DNA of 64,000 nt from NCBI RefSeq assembly GCF_005239225.2, contig NC_133289.1, positions 14,926,889 to 14,990,888 on the forward strand, in the 5' to 3' direction. The notes below the pieces were generated by a model that did no database searches, was not told where the DNA came from, and was given only the letters and a program-made list of their open reading frames with translations. Each line of letters begins with the position of its first letter. Position 1 is the first letter of the stretch. Shown here piece by piece: positions 31,100 to 43,599 of the stretch. The position numbers and the translations under genes are program-made. This stretch comes from Populus alba (Eukaryota > Streptophyta > Magnoliopsida > Malpighiales > Salicaceae).

Positions 31100-32464
31100 G
31101 GACTTAATTGAAGAAATAGCAAAGTTTGGTGTTATTGGGGACACGATTGAAAGCAGATTAAAGTCCAAGGATTAACTTGAAAAAGGGCAACCGAAATGCA
31201 AGGGACAATTACGGTTTAAACCAGGGGCTTAATTACAAAAACTTTTAAAAAACTTCAAGGGCTAAAATGAAAATAATCAATTAAAACATGAAAACGGCGT
31301 CGTTTCAGGGGAACTGTTCGTCTTCTTCCGCTCACCAAACCAGAGAAACGGACGCCCCTGCCATCACTCCTCCTGCAATAAATGGTTTTGAGTCTTCATT
31401 ACCAATGGAAACGCATGCCATTCGCCGACTATAAGAAACCAGAGAAGGGATGCGCAGAGGAGGGGTTGAATCACAGAACCGGGGAAGAGGGCAAGCCACA
31501 AAAAAATCACAGAACTGGGGAGGGAGATTATACAGAGGAGAGAGCAAATTTTGGCCGGCCACTGCACCTTCATCATCGTCTTCTTCCAGACCACGGTTGC
31601 ACCCCCTTCCCCCTGAACAGACAGACGCAAGGGCAACCAAGGGAACACAGAGAAGAGGAGATAATTAAAAAGCAAGAACAGAGAGACTATACAGAAGGCC
31701 ACAGGAGAACGAAACACACACAGAACAGGAACCAGAGCTTTTCTTTCTTTCCTTGAGAAGAGAGGACGACAGGGAAACCAGAAACCCACAGAAAAAGCAC
31801 CAGCATCACAATCGGCTTCTTCTTCTCCCAGCGCTGGCTTCCAAAACCAGAAAAAAAGCTTAAAAAAACGGAGGAACAGCCCTCCGTCACGTCTCCGCCT
31901 CCCTGCTTCCAAGTAAGTCTCTCCAGTTTGCAAGATAATTCACACTGTGCACTAGCAAATTTAATTACATTGGTGCTGTAGCAGGCGTGCGTCTGCGGGT
32001 TAAGCTGCCCGGGTCACTGGCTTGGGCTGAGCTGGCCCAGCCCAAAAAAACAAAAAAAAATAGAAAAAATAGAAAAATAAAAAGCAGAAAAATAAAAAAA
32101 TAAAAAAAATAAAAAATGTGTATGCATGAATAAAAATAATGTAAATTTATTGATTTATTCACTGACGCCAGAGTCAGGAATAAAAATAGCAGTTTTAAAT
32201 TTATATTATTTTTATTCGTTGTATTTTTATTTTATTTAGCTAAAAAATAAAAAAATATGCATGCATAAAAAATAAATTTATTTTTATTTATTCACTAGCG
32301 TTAGAGTAGGGAATAAAAAACATTAATCTAATTTTTTCGTAGCTACGAATTTTTACCAACGCCAGAGTTGGAATTATTCGAGCTCGAATATTCACTGGCG
32401 CTAGAGTCAGGAATATTTAAACAAATCATAACATCATAAACTAATAAACATTTAGCAATTTAAG
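31100..32464 (+). mobile_element. LTR-like segment with GC-rich leader
   Basis: It contains AAAACGGCGTCGTTTC (31291-31306), followed by a GC-rich, purine-rich stretch (31320-31920) with opposing open frames that look like chance. Next comes AT-rich sequence with a repeated palindromic phrase (CTGACGCCAGAGTCAG at about 32161 and variants near 32293, 32357 and 32394). It ends in the dispersed LTR-end repeat at 32465. I read it as one large gypsy LTR, unassigned to any lineage. Confidence 0.4.
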
Positions 32465-32720
32465 ACAAAACCAGCAATGCGGTTTGCCTTAGGCAGAACG
32501 TTTAAGGGGTGATAATATCTTCCCTTTTACGTAACCAATCCCGAACCATAGAGTCTCTGTTGACCAGTTAGAGTTCCTAGTGACCATAATACTAGGTGGC
32601 AACTCCTCAAACGAGACATTTTTCCTTAAAAGAACTGGATGCTAGAAATATGTTCTTTTTCCATAATTAATTCAAGAATTATTATTTTGTGGGTCGCCGC
32701 GATGTCGGGTGCGACAATAT
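32465..32720 (+). repeat. dispersed LTR-end repeat, copy 3
   Basis: It shares TTTGCCTTAGGCAGAACG, GTAACCAATCC, TTGACCAGTTAG and GTGGCAACTCC with the other copies and ends near GTCGGGTGCGAC. Confidence 0.55.
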
Positions 32721-33164
32721 TTGTTTGTTTTTATTGTGGTGTATTTGTTTATTTCAAGATCTCAACCTTGGATCAGATGACTCACTTCAAGCTCATATCC
32801 TTTAATGTTGACTATCATATACTTGAATTGAAGAGAGGTTTACATTTGTTACTTGTTTTGTGTATGAAATATTTTTCTTGATGTTGTGAGTAAGTTTACA
32901 TTTGATCAACGTGATCCCAAATTGGCCCATTAGGAATAGGTATTGGCCTTTGACCCCATTAATTTCAATCAATATAATTTGGAATGAGCTCATGCCTATC
33001 AATAATTCACCATCACCACAGGTCGAATTCATATCTTTTATCAATTGTGAATCAAGTCATTTTCATGATCAAATTCAAAACCATTCTTTTAGTATAATTT
33101 TAAAATAAAAACATGTTAGTTTAGACAATTCCTAAACACAATAACTATTTATTTTTAAATAAGC

Positions 33165-33290
33165 AACAATGTAGCTTATATGAGGTAGGATGTGTAAAAT
33201 GATTGTCATATTCTATATTAAAAAACAACTCTTTACTTAGAATCTCTAAAAAATTATTATAAAACTAGGTGACAACTAAATTTTATAATG
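33165..33290 (+). repeat. dispersed LTR-end repeat, copy 4 (degenerate)
   Basis: Only the beginning (TGTAGCTTATATGAGGTAGG) and the end (CTAGGTGACAACT) remain recognisable. Confidence 0.4.
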
Positions 33291-33299
33291 TTACCTATA

Positions 33300-33857
33300 A
33301 TTCATCAACATGTCCTTAAGTATTAAATGGTAGATTCATAAATTGTTGAGTGAGGTGAATTTATAATCACCAATTGAAGAAAAAATCTTAAAGTACTTTA
33401 CATTAAATTATTAAATATATGCAAAATGAAATGAATTGAAAAAACATAAAAGCGAAATGTTTGAAATAGTTATCCATGGAGGCGCTCATATATTTGAAAA
33501 TACTGAATGATAATTTTATTGTTAATGTTATATATTAAAGTAAAATATAATAGATAAATAAATGAATAATACTTAAAATATACAATTCATTACTAATTAA
33601 AATAGATGGTGTTCTGCTCAATCATGTATAAAAAGGTAAATGTTATGAAAAGAATATACAATTTTGATACTGAAATTGTATAACCAAGAAAATAGTAAAC
33701 TTAGGAGAAATATATTAGAAATGAGAGGGCAAAATGAGATACATAGGAAGAGAATATATAACTAAGAATTTTCTAAGAAAATTTTACACCAGTTTTCAGG
33801 GAAAAAAAAATTGAATTTCACAATAAAATTTTTTGAGACATTTTCATTTGATGGAAT

Positions 33858-33898
<41 letters not shown>

Positions 33899-34680
33899 TA
33901 ATTAATATGCGGATTTTACTGATGCTTAAAAAAAAAAGACACGTTAGAGAGGAAATTCATTTTATAGGCTTAATTACACTTTGTATTAATTTTAGTGTTG
34001 TCAAATTAAGAAACCTATAGTGACAATAAAAGTTCTAATAAAATATTACTTTATTCATTAGTTTGTTTCTCTTTATTCTGGTGGTGTCTGTTGACCCACC
34101 CTTTTAAGCCTGGATCCGGCCTTACTTCTAATTATAGAATATAAAAAAAATGAGATGCTTGCTGTATTGCATGCATAAATGCTATGTTGCGATTAAGGAG
34201 GTATGCATTAATTTCCTTTCAATTTTTTTTTTTTAATGAAAACAGAAAATTGAAAATTGTGAATGGGGGGAGCTTAGAGAGCAGGTTGTCTTTGTAAGTG
34301 ATTAAGAGAATAAAAGTATGCGTGGAGGGTTTTCAAGAATCAGTCAGTGATTGGTTAGCAAATCCATTAAAATACTAAGAGAGTTGATGTTTTGATTTAA
34401 AAGATGAGCAGCACATCAATTAAGTGAAATAGGTGTAAGAAGCAAGATGCAATGCTAAGAAAAATGGGTTTGAAAAAACAATAGACTGTTTTGAGCTAAA
34501 CTCCTTCAACTGGCATTTATGAGCCCACCAAAGTCAATCTCCCTAATACATTTAAAAGACAGAGTATTAACACTAACCATACTACAATGTTTGTGTCCGT
34601 CTTTGCACGGTCCAAAAACCTTGTGCTGCACAAAATTCACCTTCAGTCCAGTCCGTTTATCATGCAGCTTGGGTCCATGT
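33300..34680. other. AT-rich intergenic region
   Basis: I see no gene. An (AT)n microsatellite lies at about 33860-33894. Confidence 0.4.
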
Positions 34681-34689
34681 CAATTTATA

Positions 34690-34890
34690 AAAAATATAAT
34701 ATAAATGGTTGTGATTATTTTTAAAAGTATTTTTTATTTAAAAATATATTAAAATAATATTTTTTATTTTTTAAAATTTATTATTGATATTAACGCATCA
34801 AAATCATTTAAAAATATAAAAAAAAATATTAATTTAAAACAAAACAAAAAATTCAAATTAAAATTTTGTTAAAATATAAAAATAAAATTA
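34690..34890. repeat. AT-rich MITE-like repeat, copy 1
   Basis: The core TATTTTTTATTTAAAA...TAATATTTTTTATTTTTTAAAA...GCATCAAAA is shared with 38385-38590 and, weakly, 39105-39230. No terminal duplication is resolved. Confidence 0.45.
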
Positions 34891-35793
34891 CTTTAAATTA
34901 TCTTCGCAGCTCAGGGAGGAGCAGCAGCTATCAAGATTTGAAATCAGAGAACTGTGGTGGGCCATGATGCATTTATAGCGGCTAACTAGTCAAGGACACC
35001 CAACAAATATAATCATCACCAAGAAAACAAAATTGCATTGTTAGTGATCTGGTGGGGTGCGCATTGAAATTAAGGAGACACGAGGAAGACAGTGCAATAG
35101 GGTAGGAGTGCGCAAAAAGAGAGGGCAGTCAGTGCGCGAGGAAATAAATGCTCCAAGATAGTGCCCCAGGGTAGCAGTGTACGAGGAGGCGATGAGGCTG
35201 GAGATGGCAGTGCTTGAGGATAGCCCACAAGGTAGCTATGGCAAACTTTGAAGATTAAAATCTTTTATGTCTTATTTTAATTCATAAATAAATTATAATT
35301 CAATTAATGACCTCTTACACCTTTTTTATATTTGGAAGAAAATACTAAATTTTCTCCACCATTCTTACAATCACCTTGGTTTAATTTATGGCCGCATCTC
35401 TTCCATCAGGGGTGAGTACCATGGTCGATATTGTGAGGATAATATTTCGTCACCAGCCGACACTGACATCAAATGGATATATATGATGTAATAATCTTCG
35501 GGCTAGCAGGCTTAATTATGAAGACATTGACTGGTTCTGTTCATGATAAAATTATGAAAACTTTCGGAACGCATATATAAATGCAATTTTCAAAACGATG
35601 TAAGTTGCCACAGAGATGAGAATCTTCGAACAGAAACATGACAGCCTAGTGGTCCGTCATGTGTCTGATACTCTTATTCACTCAACTTTTATTATCATGC
35701 AAGATAATGGAAAAACATGTTTTTCCATTACTCTTTACAATCACAGTCCTTCATTCACGCCTAGCACTGCTTATTGGACATTCATCTCCTACA
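34891..35793. other. region downstream of the GDSL gene
   Basis: 34990-35240 is GC-richer, with a recurring GGGTAGNAGTG-like phrase (35100, 35170, 35230). 35500-35790 probably contains the 3' UTR of the minus-strand GDSL gene. No gene is recognised. Confidence 0.35.
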
Positions 35794-38215
35794 TTAGAGC
35801 TGAGCAAGGTTGACGCTGTTAACATCATTATCCTTAAGCTCTAGCTTAACTAGCTCACTGATATCATACGGGTGAGCATCCTCAGGGAACTGCCGTTTAA
35901 ATGCTCTTTTTCCGAAGGCCCAAGCTTTAGCTTCAGTAAAATGGGCCCCGTCCCAGTACACATACTCACTCCTGTTGGCACATGGAACGGAAAGGGATTG
36001 GCATGGGACGGCACCCGATTCTAGTACCTGGCAACAGCTCTCACGGGTATATTTGAAACCTGCAATATTGAAGCAAAAGTAATATTAGTAACGAAGGACT
36101 ATAACTAAAGGAAAATGTCTGTCGTCAACCATTCTCCCGAATCCAGAGAAGAAAAAATAGAGAAATTTATTAGTACCTGCATTCGTGACGTCAGAATCAA
36201 TCTCGTAAGAGTTTATGTAGGTGAATACAGCGTCTTTATGCTTTTCATTAAGCGCTTCGAGCATTGTTTGAAGCTGACTGTTGAAAATCTTAACATCATT
36301 GTTGAGCTTGTACGCGCATAAACTGCTATCTAGTTCGTTAGGATTTTTTTGTTTGTTGGAGGGCATACATCCTACCCGAATAAGACCAAACACGGCTATC
36401 TTTCTCGCTCCTGTAGAATACAGTTCCTGGCAGGAAGGAGAAAACGGGATTAAGAGGGGCTCCTTGTTAGTTTCTAATCAGACCAGACATTAATTAGTTG
36501 TTGTCTTAAAAGAGACACCTCCAGTTGAGTTTTGTAAGTCTTAATGAGATGTTGCGCATATTCATCAGGAGTGTATAGCGTGCTGCTGTTGTAGGTATCC
36601 AAGAAATAGTTGTTGAGGTAGTCGTTGTGGCCCATATCAGAAACATATATGCATTTGCTCAGGTACTTCTTAGCAACGTCTTCGCCTCCCAGTTGTTTGG
36701 CAATGCGTGAAGCAACCATCTTGTGGTTATATAACTGAATATTCATGGTAAACAGATCTCTCTGGCGTACACAAAAAGAAATACACATATATATAGTTAG
36801 TGTTGCCAGAGTACACACATGATTCCAAACTTCATATATATGCTCAACTATGCAAGTAATTTTATTTTTTTTAGTTGAAAGAAATAAGTTGACCAATATT
36901 ACTGGAACTAAAATTGATTATAGAGAGAGGAGTACTGGCAATGATTGAAATTAAGACACGACCTATTAATATCAATCTTCCATATTTAGGTGGAAATTAA
37001 GTTTTTTGTGTTTACTTTTTAGAAGATAATTTCTTAATTTTCACTTCTACTTCTCTTGTTTAGTTATACGTACTAGAAAGACTATTCTATGAGAAAATAA
37101 GAAAATATGTATATTAAATATAAATTATTTAAAATAGAAAATAAGAGCTTGTTTGGCTTATATTGAAAAAAAATAATAGAAGTAACGAACATAAAAAATC
37201 TGGTGAACCAAGCGAGCTCCTTGTTCTATATATTATGATTTGGGAAATAACCTTTTTTGATATTTTTTCACTTTTCTATAGAATTGGAGAAATAGAAAAC
37301 CAGCATTTTCTAGAGAAAAAAATTGTGTTTTCAATTAGAAAACATGTTTTACTTAGTTTTCGATCTCCTACAAATAAACACCACTTCTCCAAAACCATAA
37401 AAAACAAATCTAATAATTTTTTTAACCAACAAGAGTTTTCAAAAGAGGCATGTATATGATCATTAATAATCACCGAAAGATATCCTGTTTCATCAAGAAT
37501 GCCAGCTCCACTAGATCCGTAATTGACACCATCTAGGAAATTAGTCACACCCCCGACACCGAAGTCCGTGATGAAACTGTCGAACCCTAATTGTTCAGCT
37601 GAAACAAAACAATACAAAGTTAGTTCAATAGCATTATGATTGTATACCTATTTTATGTATATGAAGAAATTTGAGCCCAAAAGCTCTTAGGAGAAGGGGG
37701 AAATGGATACTGATTGAGCTACAAGCTCATGCGCGCGCGTATTATATATACATATCTTATATAGCATAGCCTTAGCTAGTAAAAATGGTATCAGTAAGTG
37801 GTTTTTTACGTTATAAGAACTGCAAATCTCAGCAACAAAAGTATCAGTAGCAGACCTGGCCCAATTTCTAAATTTAATAAAATAACTTCCTAAGGAGAAT
37901 AATTATTTCCCGTAAAGTAAAGCAAAACGGAAGTGTTATGTTGTATTATAAGAGAGGAGAGCAAAGTGCATGCAGACCAATGGTGTCGGCAATGTTGAGG
38001 CCATTGCTACACCTTCCTGTAGCCCCCAAAGGAAAGTCTACACCATAAGGCAGATAATTAACTTTAACAGGTGTGGTAAGGTAGTTATTGTTTCCATTGT
38101 CAAACAAGGAGTCTCCAAAGACGAAGTAGCAAGGAACTTGAGGCGTGGCCTTTCCATAAGTCCAGTGTTGCCAGTTTGACACCAGCAACACCACAGACAA
38201 CGCCCACAACGCCAT
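35794..38215 (-). CDS. GDSL esterase/lipase, five exons, 373 aa
   Basis: Secreted SGNH-hydrolase family enzyme that cleaves ester bonds in lipids or cell-wall/cutin substrates; the true substrate is unknown. Exons on the minus strand: 38215-37978, 37598-37474, 36761-36519, 36426-36177 and 36059-35794. All introns are GT-AG and the sum is 1122 nt (373 codons plus stop), with no frame error. Residues 1-21 look like a signal peptide. Block I is [13 protein letters not shown] with Ser36; block II is NYGSSGAGI at 105-113; block III is GHND with Asn167; block V is WDGAHFTEA with Asp322 and His325. Length and five-exon layout are normal for the family. The start is the Met before the hydrophobic leader; a TATA box lies about 115 bp upstream. 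Coding looks fully intact, in contrast to its surroundings. Confidence 0.93.
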
Positions 38216-38327
38216 TAAAAAGTAAGCAAAAGAAGATAGAAAGGAAGAGCTTTGCAGTCGAAAACAAGAAAGAGAGAAGGAAGAAGGTAGTTCTAGGTAT
38301 GGGTGCTTTGGAAAGGAACGAACCAGG

Positions 38328-38338
38328 GCTATATATAG
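38328..38338 (-). promoter_or_regulatory. TATA box of the GDSL gene
   Basis: On the minus strand CTATATATAGC lies about 115-120 bp before the ATG at 38215, in a suitable place for a core promoter. Confidence 0.6.
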
Positions 38339-38384
38339 AGGTCTGGGGCGTCAGCTTTCAACTTTAAACAACACATATGGTATG

Positions 38385-38590
38385 TTACGACTTTTTTTTA
38401 AAGTACTTTTATTTAAAATATATTTAAATAATATATTTTTTATTTTTTAAAAATTATTTTTTATATCAATGCATCAAAATAATATAAAAACATCAAAAAA
38501 ATATCCATTTAAAATACAAAAATACATAAATTTTTTTTAAATTTTAATAAAATTATATTTCAAATACAAAAATAAACATGATCTTAATAA
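38385..38590. repeat. AT-rich MITE-like repeat, copy 2
   Basis: Similar to 34690-34890; it lies within 200 bp upstream of the GDSL gene TATA box, so it could affect its promoter. A weaker relative follows at 39105-39230. Confidence 0.45.
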
Positions 38591-40859
38591 CCAGCACGTG
38601 TGTTTTACTTTTTTTTTCATTTTCTTCCATCTTTTGTGTTAGTTTTTCGAACAGCATACCTGCTACTTTGTTTCTAATGTGCAGAGTATTGTCTTTTATG
38701 AAAATAATATTTTTATGTGTCGATTAATCAAGTGCTTCCTTCTCAGTTATGCGTTGCTTTTGATAATTTTGAAGATAACAACACAGTATATAATTTCACT
38801 CCAAGTTGTAAATAATTTTTTGTTCCTCATGTTACTGAATTGTTCAGCGTTTGAATCTTAGGATAATTTACAATATTTTATTGTTACTCCATCCCCAATG
38901 TGAAATGCTTGCTCAAGAGTTAATCATCATATAATCCAAGAACATAAAAATTACACCAAGAATGACCTACTGTTTCAAAACCAGACAAAAGTTATTTTGC
39001 TATAATTTCCTAACTAATTTCATTTTCTACGTGGCTTTTTTCTCATTGGAAGGTCCTAACTAAAGAAACCTCACGTAATCAAAGCGTGTTGATTTCGTAG
39101 TTTGAAATATTTTTGTAAATTATTTTTTATTTAAAAAATATTAAATTAATATTTTTCAATAAAAACAAATCTAAAAAAATTATCATTTAAATATATTATT
39201 AATTAAAAAACACATTATAAATACACATGCTCCAACCTTGAAGTTAATAATGTGAAAGATCCATTCTCAATTGAAAAAAATCATTTTAAAAAAGTGCATT
39301 CATTGCCTACAAATTGAAAAATGATTGTAAGTTGTGCTGGTGAAGCAAAAGATTTGCTCTCAAGTAATCATTTTAGGTCTATATTAATACGGAAATAAAT
39401 AATCAGTAATAGCGTGAATGTACTAAGAGAAAGTAAGTGGAAGGAAAGTAACGAGAAAGAAATTAATAAGTCATTTACTTTGTTAAAGGAAACAAAAAGG
39501 AGGGGCTCATATTAGGAGAAAAGTTAACGGTGTTCATAATTGACCGTCTCGTTTTTGGTTCCTTGGTATTAAGAAGCAATTTGCTAATATTTTGTAAACA
39601 TTTATTAATAATCAAATAAATCTAAATACAAAAAACTTAAATAAACAAGTTATTTAGTTATGGAGAGAACCTTTTGAATAACTTTTCACTAGTTTAGAAG
39701 ATTACAAGAATAGTATTTTAAGCTACAAATTATTTCTATCTATATTAACCTTTGAAGATAAACATTTCATTTGGTTTTCTATCGCAATAGCTTGACTAAA
39801 CACTTGATGATCTTTAAAATGTTGCTATCCTAATTGAAACATTCACTTGCTAATAGTTAACACAGAAACTCCTTCTAAGAGTCTGCAGATTCTACAACTC
39901 TTTAATGAACAGTTTTCTTTAAAAATTTTCTTCATACTCCACTTATGTATCAAGAATATATGATGTGAAACTTTATGTAACTCCTTAGTTGATTGGATAC
40001 GCTTATTCCGTTGTTAGGGCTGCTCTCTCTCAAATGCTTCTAATTGTCCTTCCTTATATACACATTTATGTGATAAGGATAAGAATCTTTGATAAACATC
40101 ATCTCCAAGCTTTTTAGTCTATTACGTTCTTAACTGACTGCTAACGTGTTTCACAAAAACACTTCTCTAATAGTTATCTTCGGATAACTTGTATTTATCA
40201 TTTTTTTTTGTATAAAACTTGTATGAATTTCCTAAATAATTTATCAAAACAAACTAGATAATTATATAAATAATGATGCTATATCCTACAAAATAAACTT
40301 GACTAATTCTTTATTTAATTTGGATTCACTAACAATCTGAACAAATTCATCTTTATCAACGCAAATAATTCTTAACTAATCAAAGCTAATCATTTCGACA
40401 TTTACAATCTTTCTCTTTGGCTGATTTGTAACAAAACATAATGATGATGAATTAGCATGCAAGTAGTTTAGATAGTTCAATTATAAACAAATACTTCATT
40501 AAAGTATATCTGGAAGCATAACTGATACAATGTTATGTAGCATGAAAACAATTAATAATATTTATGCAACATCATCCTAATAGTTCTTAACATATTTCAT
40601 GTAAATAGTTCATAACATATTTAAAGAATACTAGATGCAACATGTTGCATCCTAACAATTCATAATATGTTAAAAAACTATCATGCATAAGATATTATTA
40701 TACAACTATATGTATCAAGTTTAAAGTGCATCAAATATTCAATATAAAGGTTCTTATGCTTTAAAAAAAAAAAACAATATCATAGTTATTATAGACTAGA
40801 ATATTTAATATTCATTACTAATTAAAAATCAAAAAAATTCTAGAAAAGTAAAAAAAAAT
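38591..40859. other. AT-rich intergenic region
   Basis: No gene recognised. Frames are short and compositionally biased. Confidence 0.4.
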
Positions 40860-41880
40860 TATGACAGCTGGTTGATTGGTTACTTGCTTTCTCTTTCCCC
40901 TTCTCATTTGTATCCCTCACATATATCATTGTCCCCTCTTGGTTTGGCACCAATCCCAGTCCTCATCTTCACCAATAATAAACTAATGTACTTGTTCGAC
41001 ATCCAAATCGAGTTGAACAAGTCTATCATTAACCTGTATAATATCTTTTTGCATATGTGTTAGCAACTTGTCAATAACATCAGTATTTTTCCCCACTTAC
41101 TAGTAAAACTATCAAACTTGTTTGATAATACTTGCAATTGTTCAATTATAAGAGGGATTAAGAGGCTGGTTTAATGAGTTTTGGGCTGAAAAGAGTTCGA
41201 CTCTTTAGGATGTGATCTTTTTTTACTGATCACGACTTCAAATTTGACAGCAATTACATCTGAGATCTTTTCATAAATCTTGATTGTTGGCTCACTGTTA
41301 TGTAATGATGTTTTGTCCATGATTGATACCCTAGATATCAACCCACCAAAAGGCAGCCTCACTTCCTTAGTTGTAGCTTTTTGTATGACATCCAAAAGTG
41401 AAACATCAATAACAATAGCATACATGAATTGAGCTTTCTCAACCATTAGCTTAGTATGTCTTCCAATAGGCCAGAGGTTTGTTAGTGCAAGTTTCACTAA
41501 CAGTTGGTAAGGAGGTAGTATAGTGTTTATAGATAGTATATGAGTTTTGGGAGACTATTTTAGTTTTTTAAAGATAACAAATAGATCACTCATCTGAGTC
41601 TTTGAAGATGCTTTTATTCCTTTATATAGAAAGCTAAGATCTTTGATTTTAGGCAGCTCATAAACTTTTTAATAATAGCAGGAGACAAATCAAGGGTTTG
41701 ACCTTTAGTAATGGAAGTAATGGAGTGGTCATCAAGATTGAAAGGCTTATAAATGGAAAAAAAAACTCACTAACTACTTCAACATATGGAGCATGTGCTC
41801 CTTCAATTAGTTTACCCCATTGACTTTCCTTAAAGATGTCTTCTATGAACATAAATGTGGGGTCAAAAAAGATCACTTAA
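40860..41880 (-). pseudogene. env-like ORF remnant of a copia (SIRE-type) element
   Basis: Two minus frames line up as one broken protein. 41658-41876 begins MIFFDPTFMFIED and has PYVEVVSEFFF. 41171-41497 has LTNLWPIGRHTKLMVEKAQ, MYAIVIDVSLLDVI and LPFGGLISRV. These blocks resemble the plant transposon-associated protein found as an extra 3' ORF in SIRE-type copia and some gypsy elements (recalled). The tail to 40980 looks helical (LIEQLQ-like). Its position downstream of copia RNase H in the same orientation agrees with SIRE layout. Stops and frameshifts make it non-functional. Confidence 0.5.
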
Positions 41881-42208
41881 CAAAGGTGTTAGGTTTCTTA
41901 TTTAATTTTACTTTATAATGTCCCTTCAACAAAAATAAAAATAAAAATAAAAAATAAATCACCCATTTTTAGAAACAATAAAATCAAGTATTTTGCAAAA
42001 TACATTTCTTTTTAATAATCTTCTCAAGAAATTTTCAGATCAAGATAGAGTATCCTTACAATTTTTATAGAAATGTTAAATGTAAGATGGAGAGGATGAG
42101 CTAATGCTTTGTTTTATAAATTCTTTTGTATTTATTAGAAGATGTCAAGTAAAGATGAATATATTTTCTTGGAAAATTGCGAGATGAGTTCCTTAAAACA
42201 AGAAACAA

Positions 42209-42239
<31 letters not shown>

Positions 42240-43200
42240 TAATGATGATTACGTGTTTTGATAAACAAAATCATGTATTCAATTAAAAAAAAAAACTATA
42301 TTTCTCTTATTTCTGTTCATATCAAACTTCATGATATGCACATATAGCCTCTCTTAAGATGACATAACAGTGTTGTAAAAAAGATTGACTCCTTAGACTA
42401 ACAATTTCTCCTTTTGTTTCATAAATGAGTTAGCCCACATCATTTTCACATGTTTTTTTCTTGTAAGTGTATCTAATTGTACTCATTCATATATAAATGT
42501 AAGAATTTATATCTTTTTAGTTGACCAAATCAAGATGTGAGTGTGTGAGTGAGAAAAATAATAGTTCTACTTTAAAATTTCTTTCTTCATCTATCTCTTT
42601 TTGATCTGAGATATCCTAGCAAGACGTGAGGTGTCAAGGCCTATACATAGAAGATATTCACTCCTACTATAAAATTTTGTCGTTTTTATTATGTAATTGT
42701 TCGTTTGTTTTTATAGTGAGCAATTGACTTTTTCTTCAAGGAATTGAAGAGTAGAATTGATCCATACTAAAGTCTTTTTCTATTTTCATAATGATGTGAA
42801 CACTTGACCTTTTCTTAAGGTTTTGTTAGGAGGAATATCTTAACAACTTGTGTACTAGGTTCAACTAGCTTTAGTCAATTCAAAGACACCTTACTCAATT
42901 TTACTTTTACTAACAATTAATAAAACAACTTGAATTCCTCATGGTGTTTAAGATAATACCTTTATTCGATCTTCCAAAAGAATAGTATTTTAAAATTGGA
43001 CCATACTGGACAATATTTTCCTTGATCTTAACAAATAAAATTTATGAGATTTAAAGGTATAGATTAGGTACACTTACAAAGTTTGCTTTTGTGCTTCAAT
43101 GTTAGCAATTTATCACTTGTGTGAAAACATATAAAAACACAAACAAAACTATGTAGACATTTTTTCATCATCATCATCATTATTATTATTTACAAATTTT
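41881..43200 (-). mobile_element. copia spacer between RNase H and env-like ORF
   Basis: Non-coding, AT-rich, with an (AG)n run (about 42209-42240) and a short TCATCA/TTATTA run near 43163-43190. In SIRE-type elements such a spacer separates pol from the extra ORF. Confidence 0.4.
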
Positions 43201-43212
43201 CAGTTTTAAGAA

Positions 43213-43470
43213 TCAGGGCATGCCATATACACTAATGACTTTCTTAAGAAATTCAAATGTTAGACCATTTAAAGGTTTCGTGGATAAGTCAGCCAATTGA
43301 TGTTTGATGCTCACATGTTCTAATGAGACAATATTTGATTCAACCATGTATGTATGTTTGGTTCTTGAATATTGCATATGATTTTTAGACATACTAATTA
43401 CATTGGGATCATCACAATAAATAGTCATAATATCTCGAGAGAAACTATAATTCTCTAGCATCTTATTCAT
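43213..43470 (-). pseudogene. Ty1/copia RNase H remnant
   Basis: The minus frame shows IYCDDPNVISMSKN, SRTKHTYMVES and VSLEHVSIKHQLADLSTKPL, the standard end of copia pol. The conserved Asp in YCDD is present. The upstream part is out of frame. Confidence 0.85.
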
Positions 43471-43599
43471 CTAAAGAAGTAGTGCAACAACTACCTACTA
43501 CAATATATTCGGCTTATACAATGAATAATGAGATTTAATTCTATTTCTTACTCATATATATTGCCAAGTTGCCACTAACATAAAAATACCCTCTAGTAG

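Noticed and set aside
31332..31933. Several overlapping ORFs on both strands (up to 189 aa)
   Set aside because: Opposing frames in a GC-rich, purine-skewed stretch of a probable LTR; no recognisable domain or conserved block.
37163..37459. Plus ORF of 98 aa
   Set aside because: Lies mostly in an intron of the GDSL gene on the other strand; no domain.
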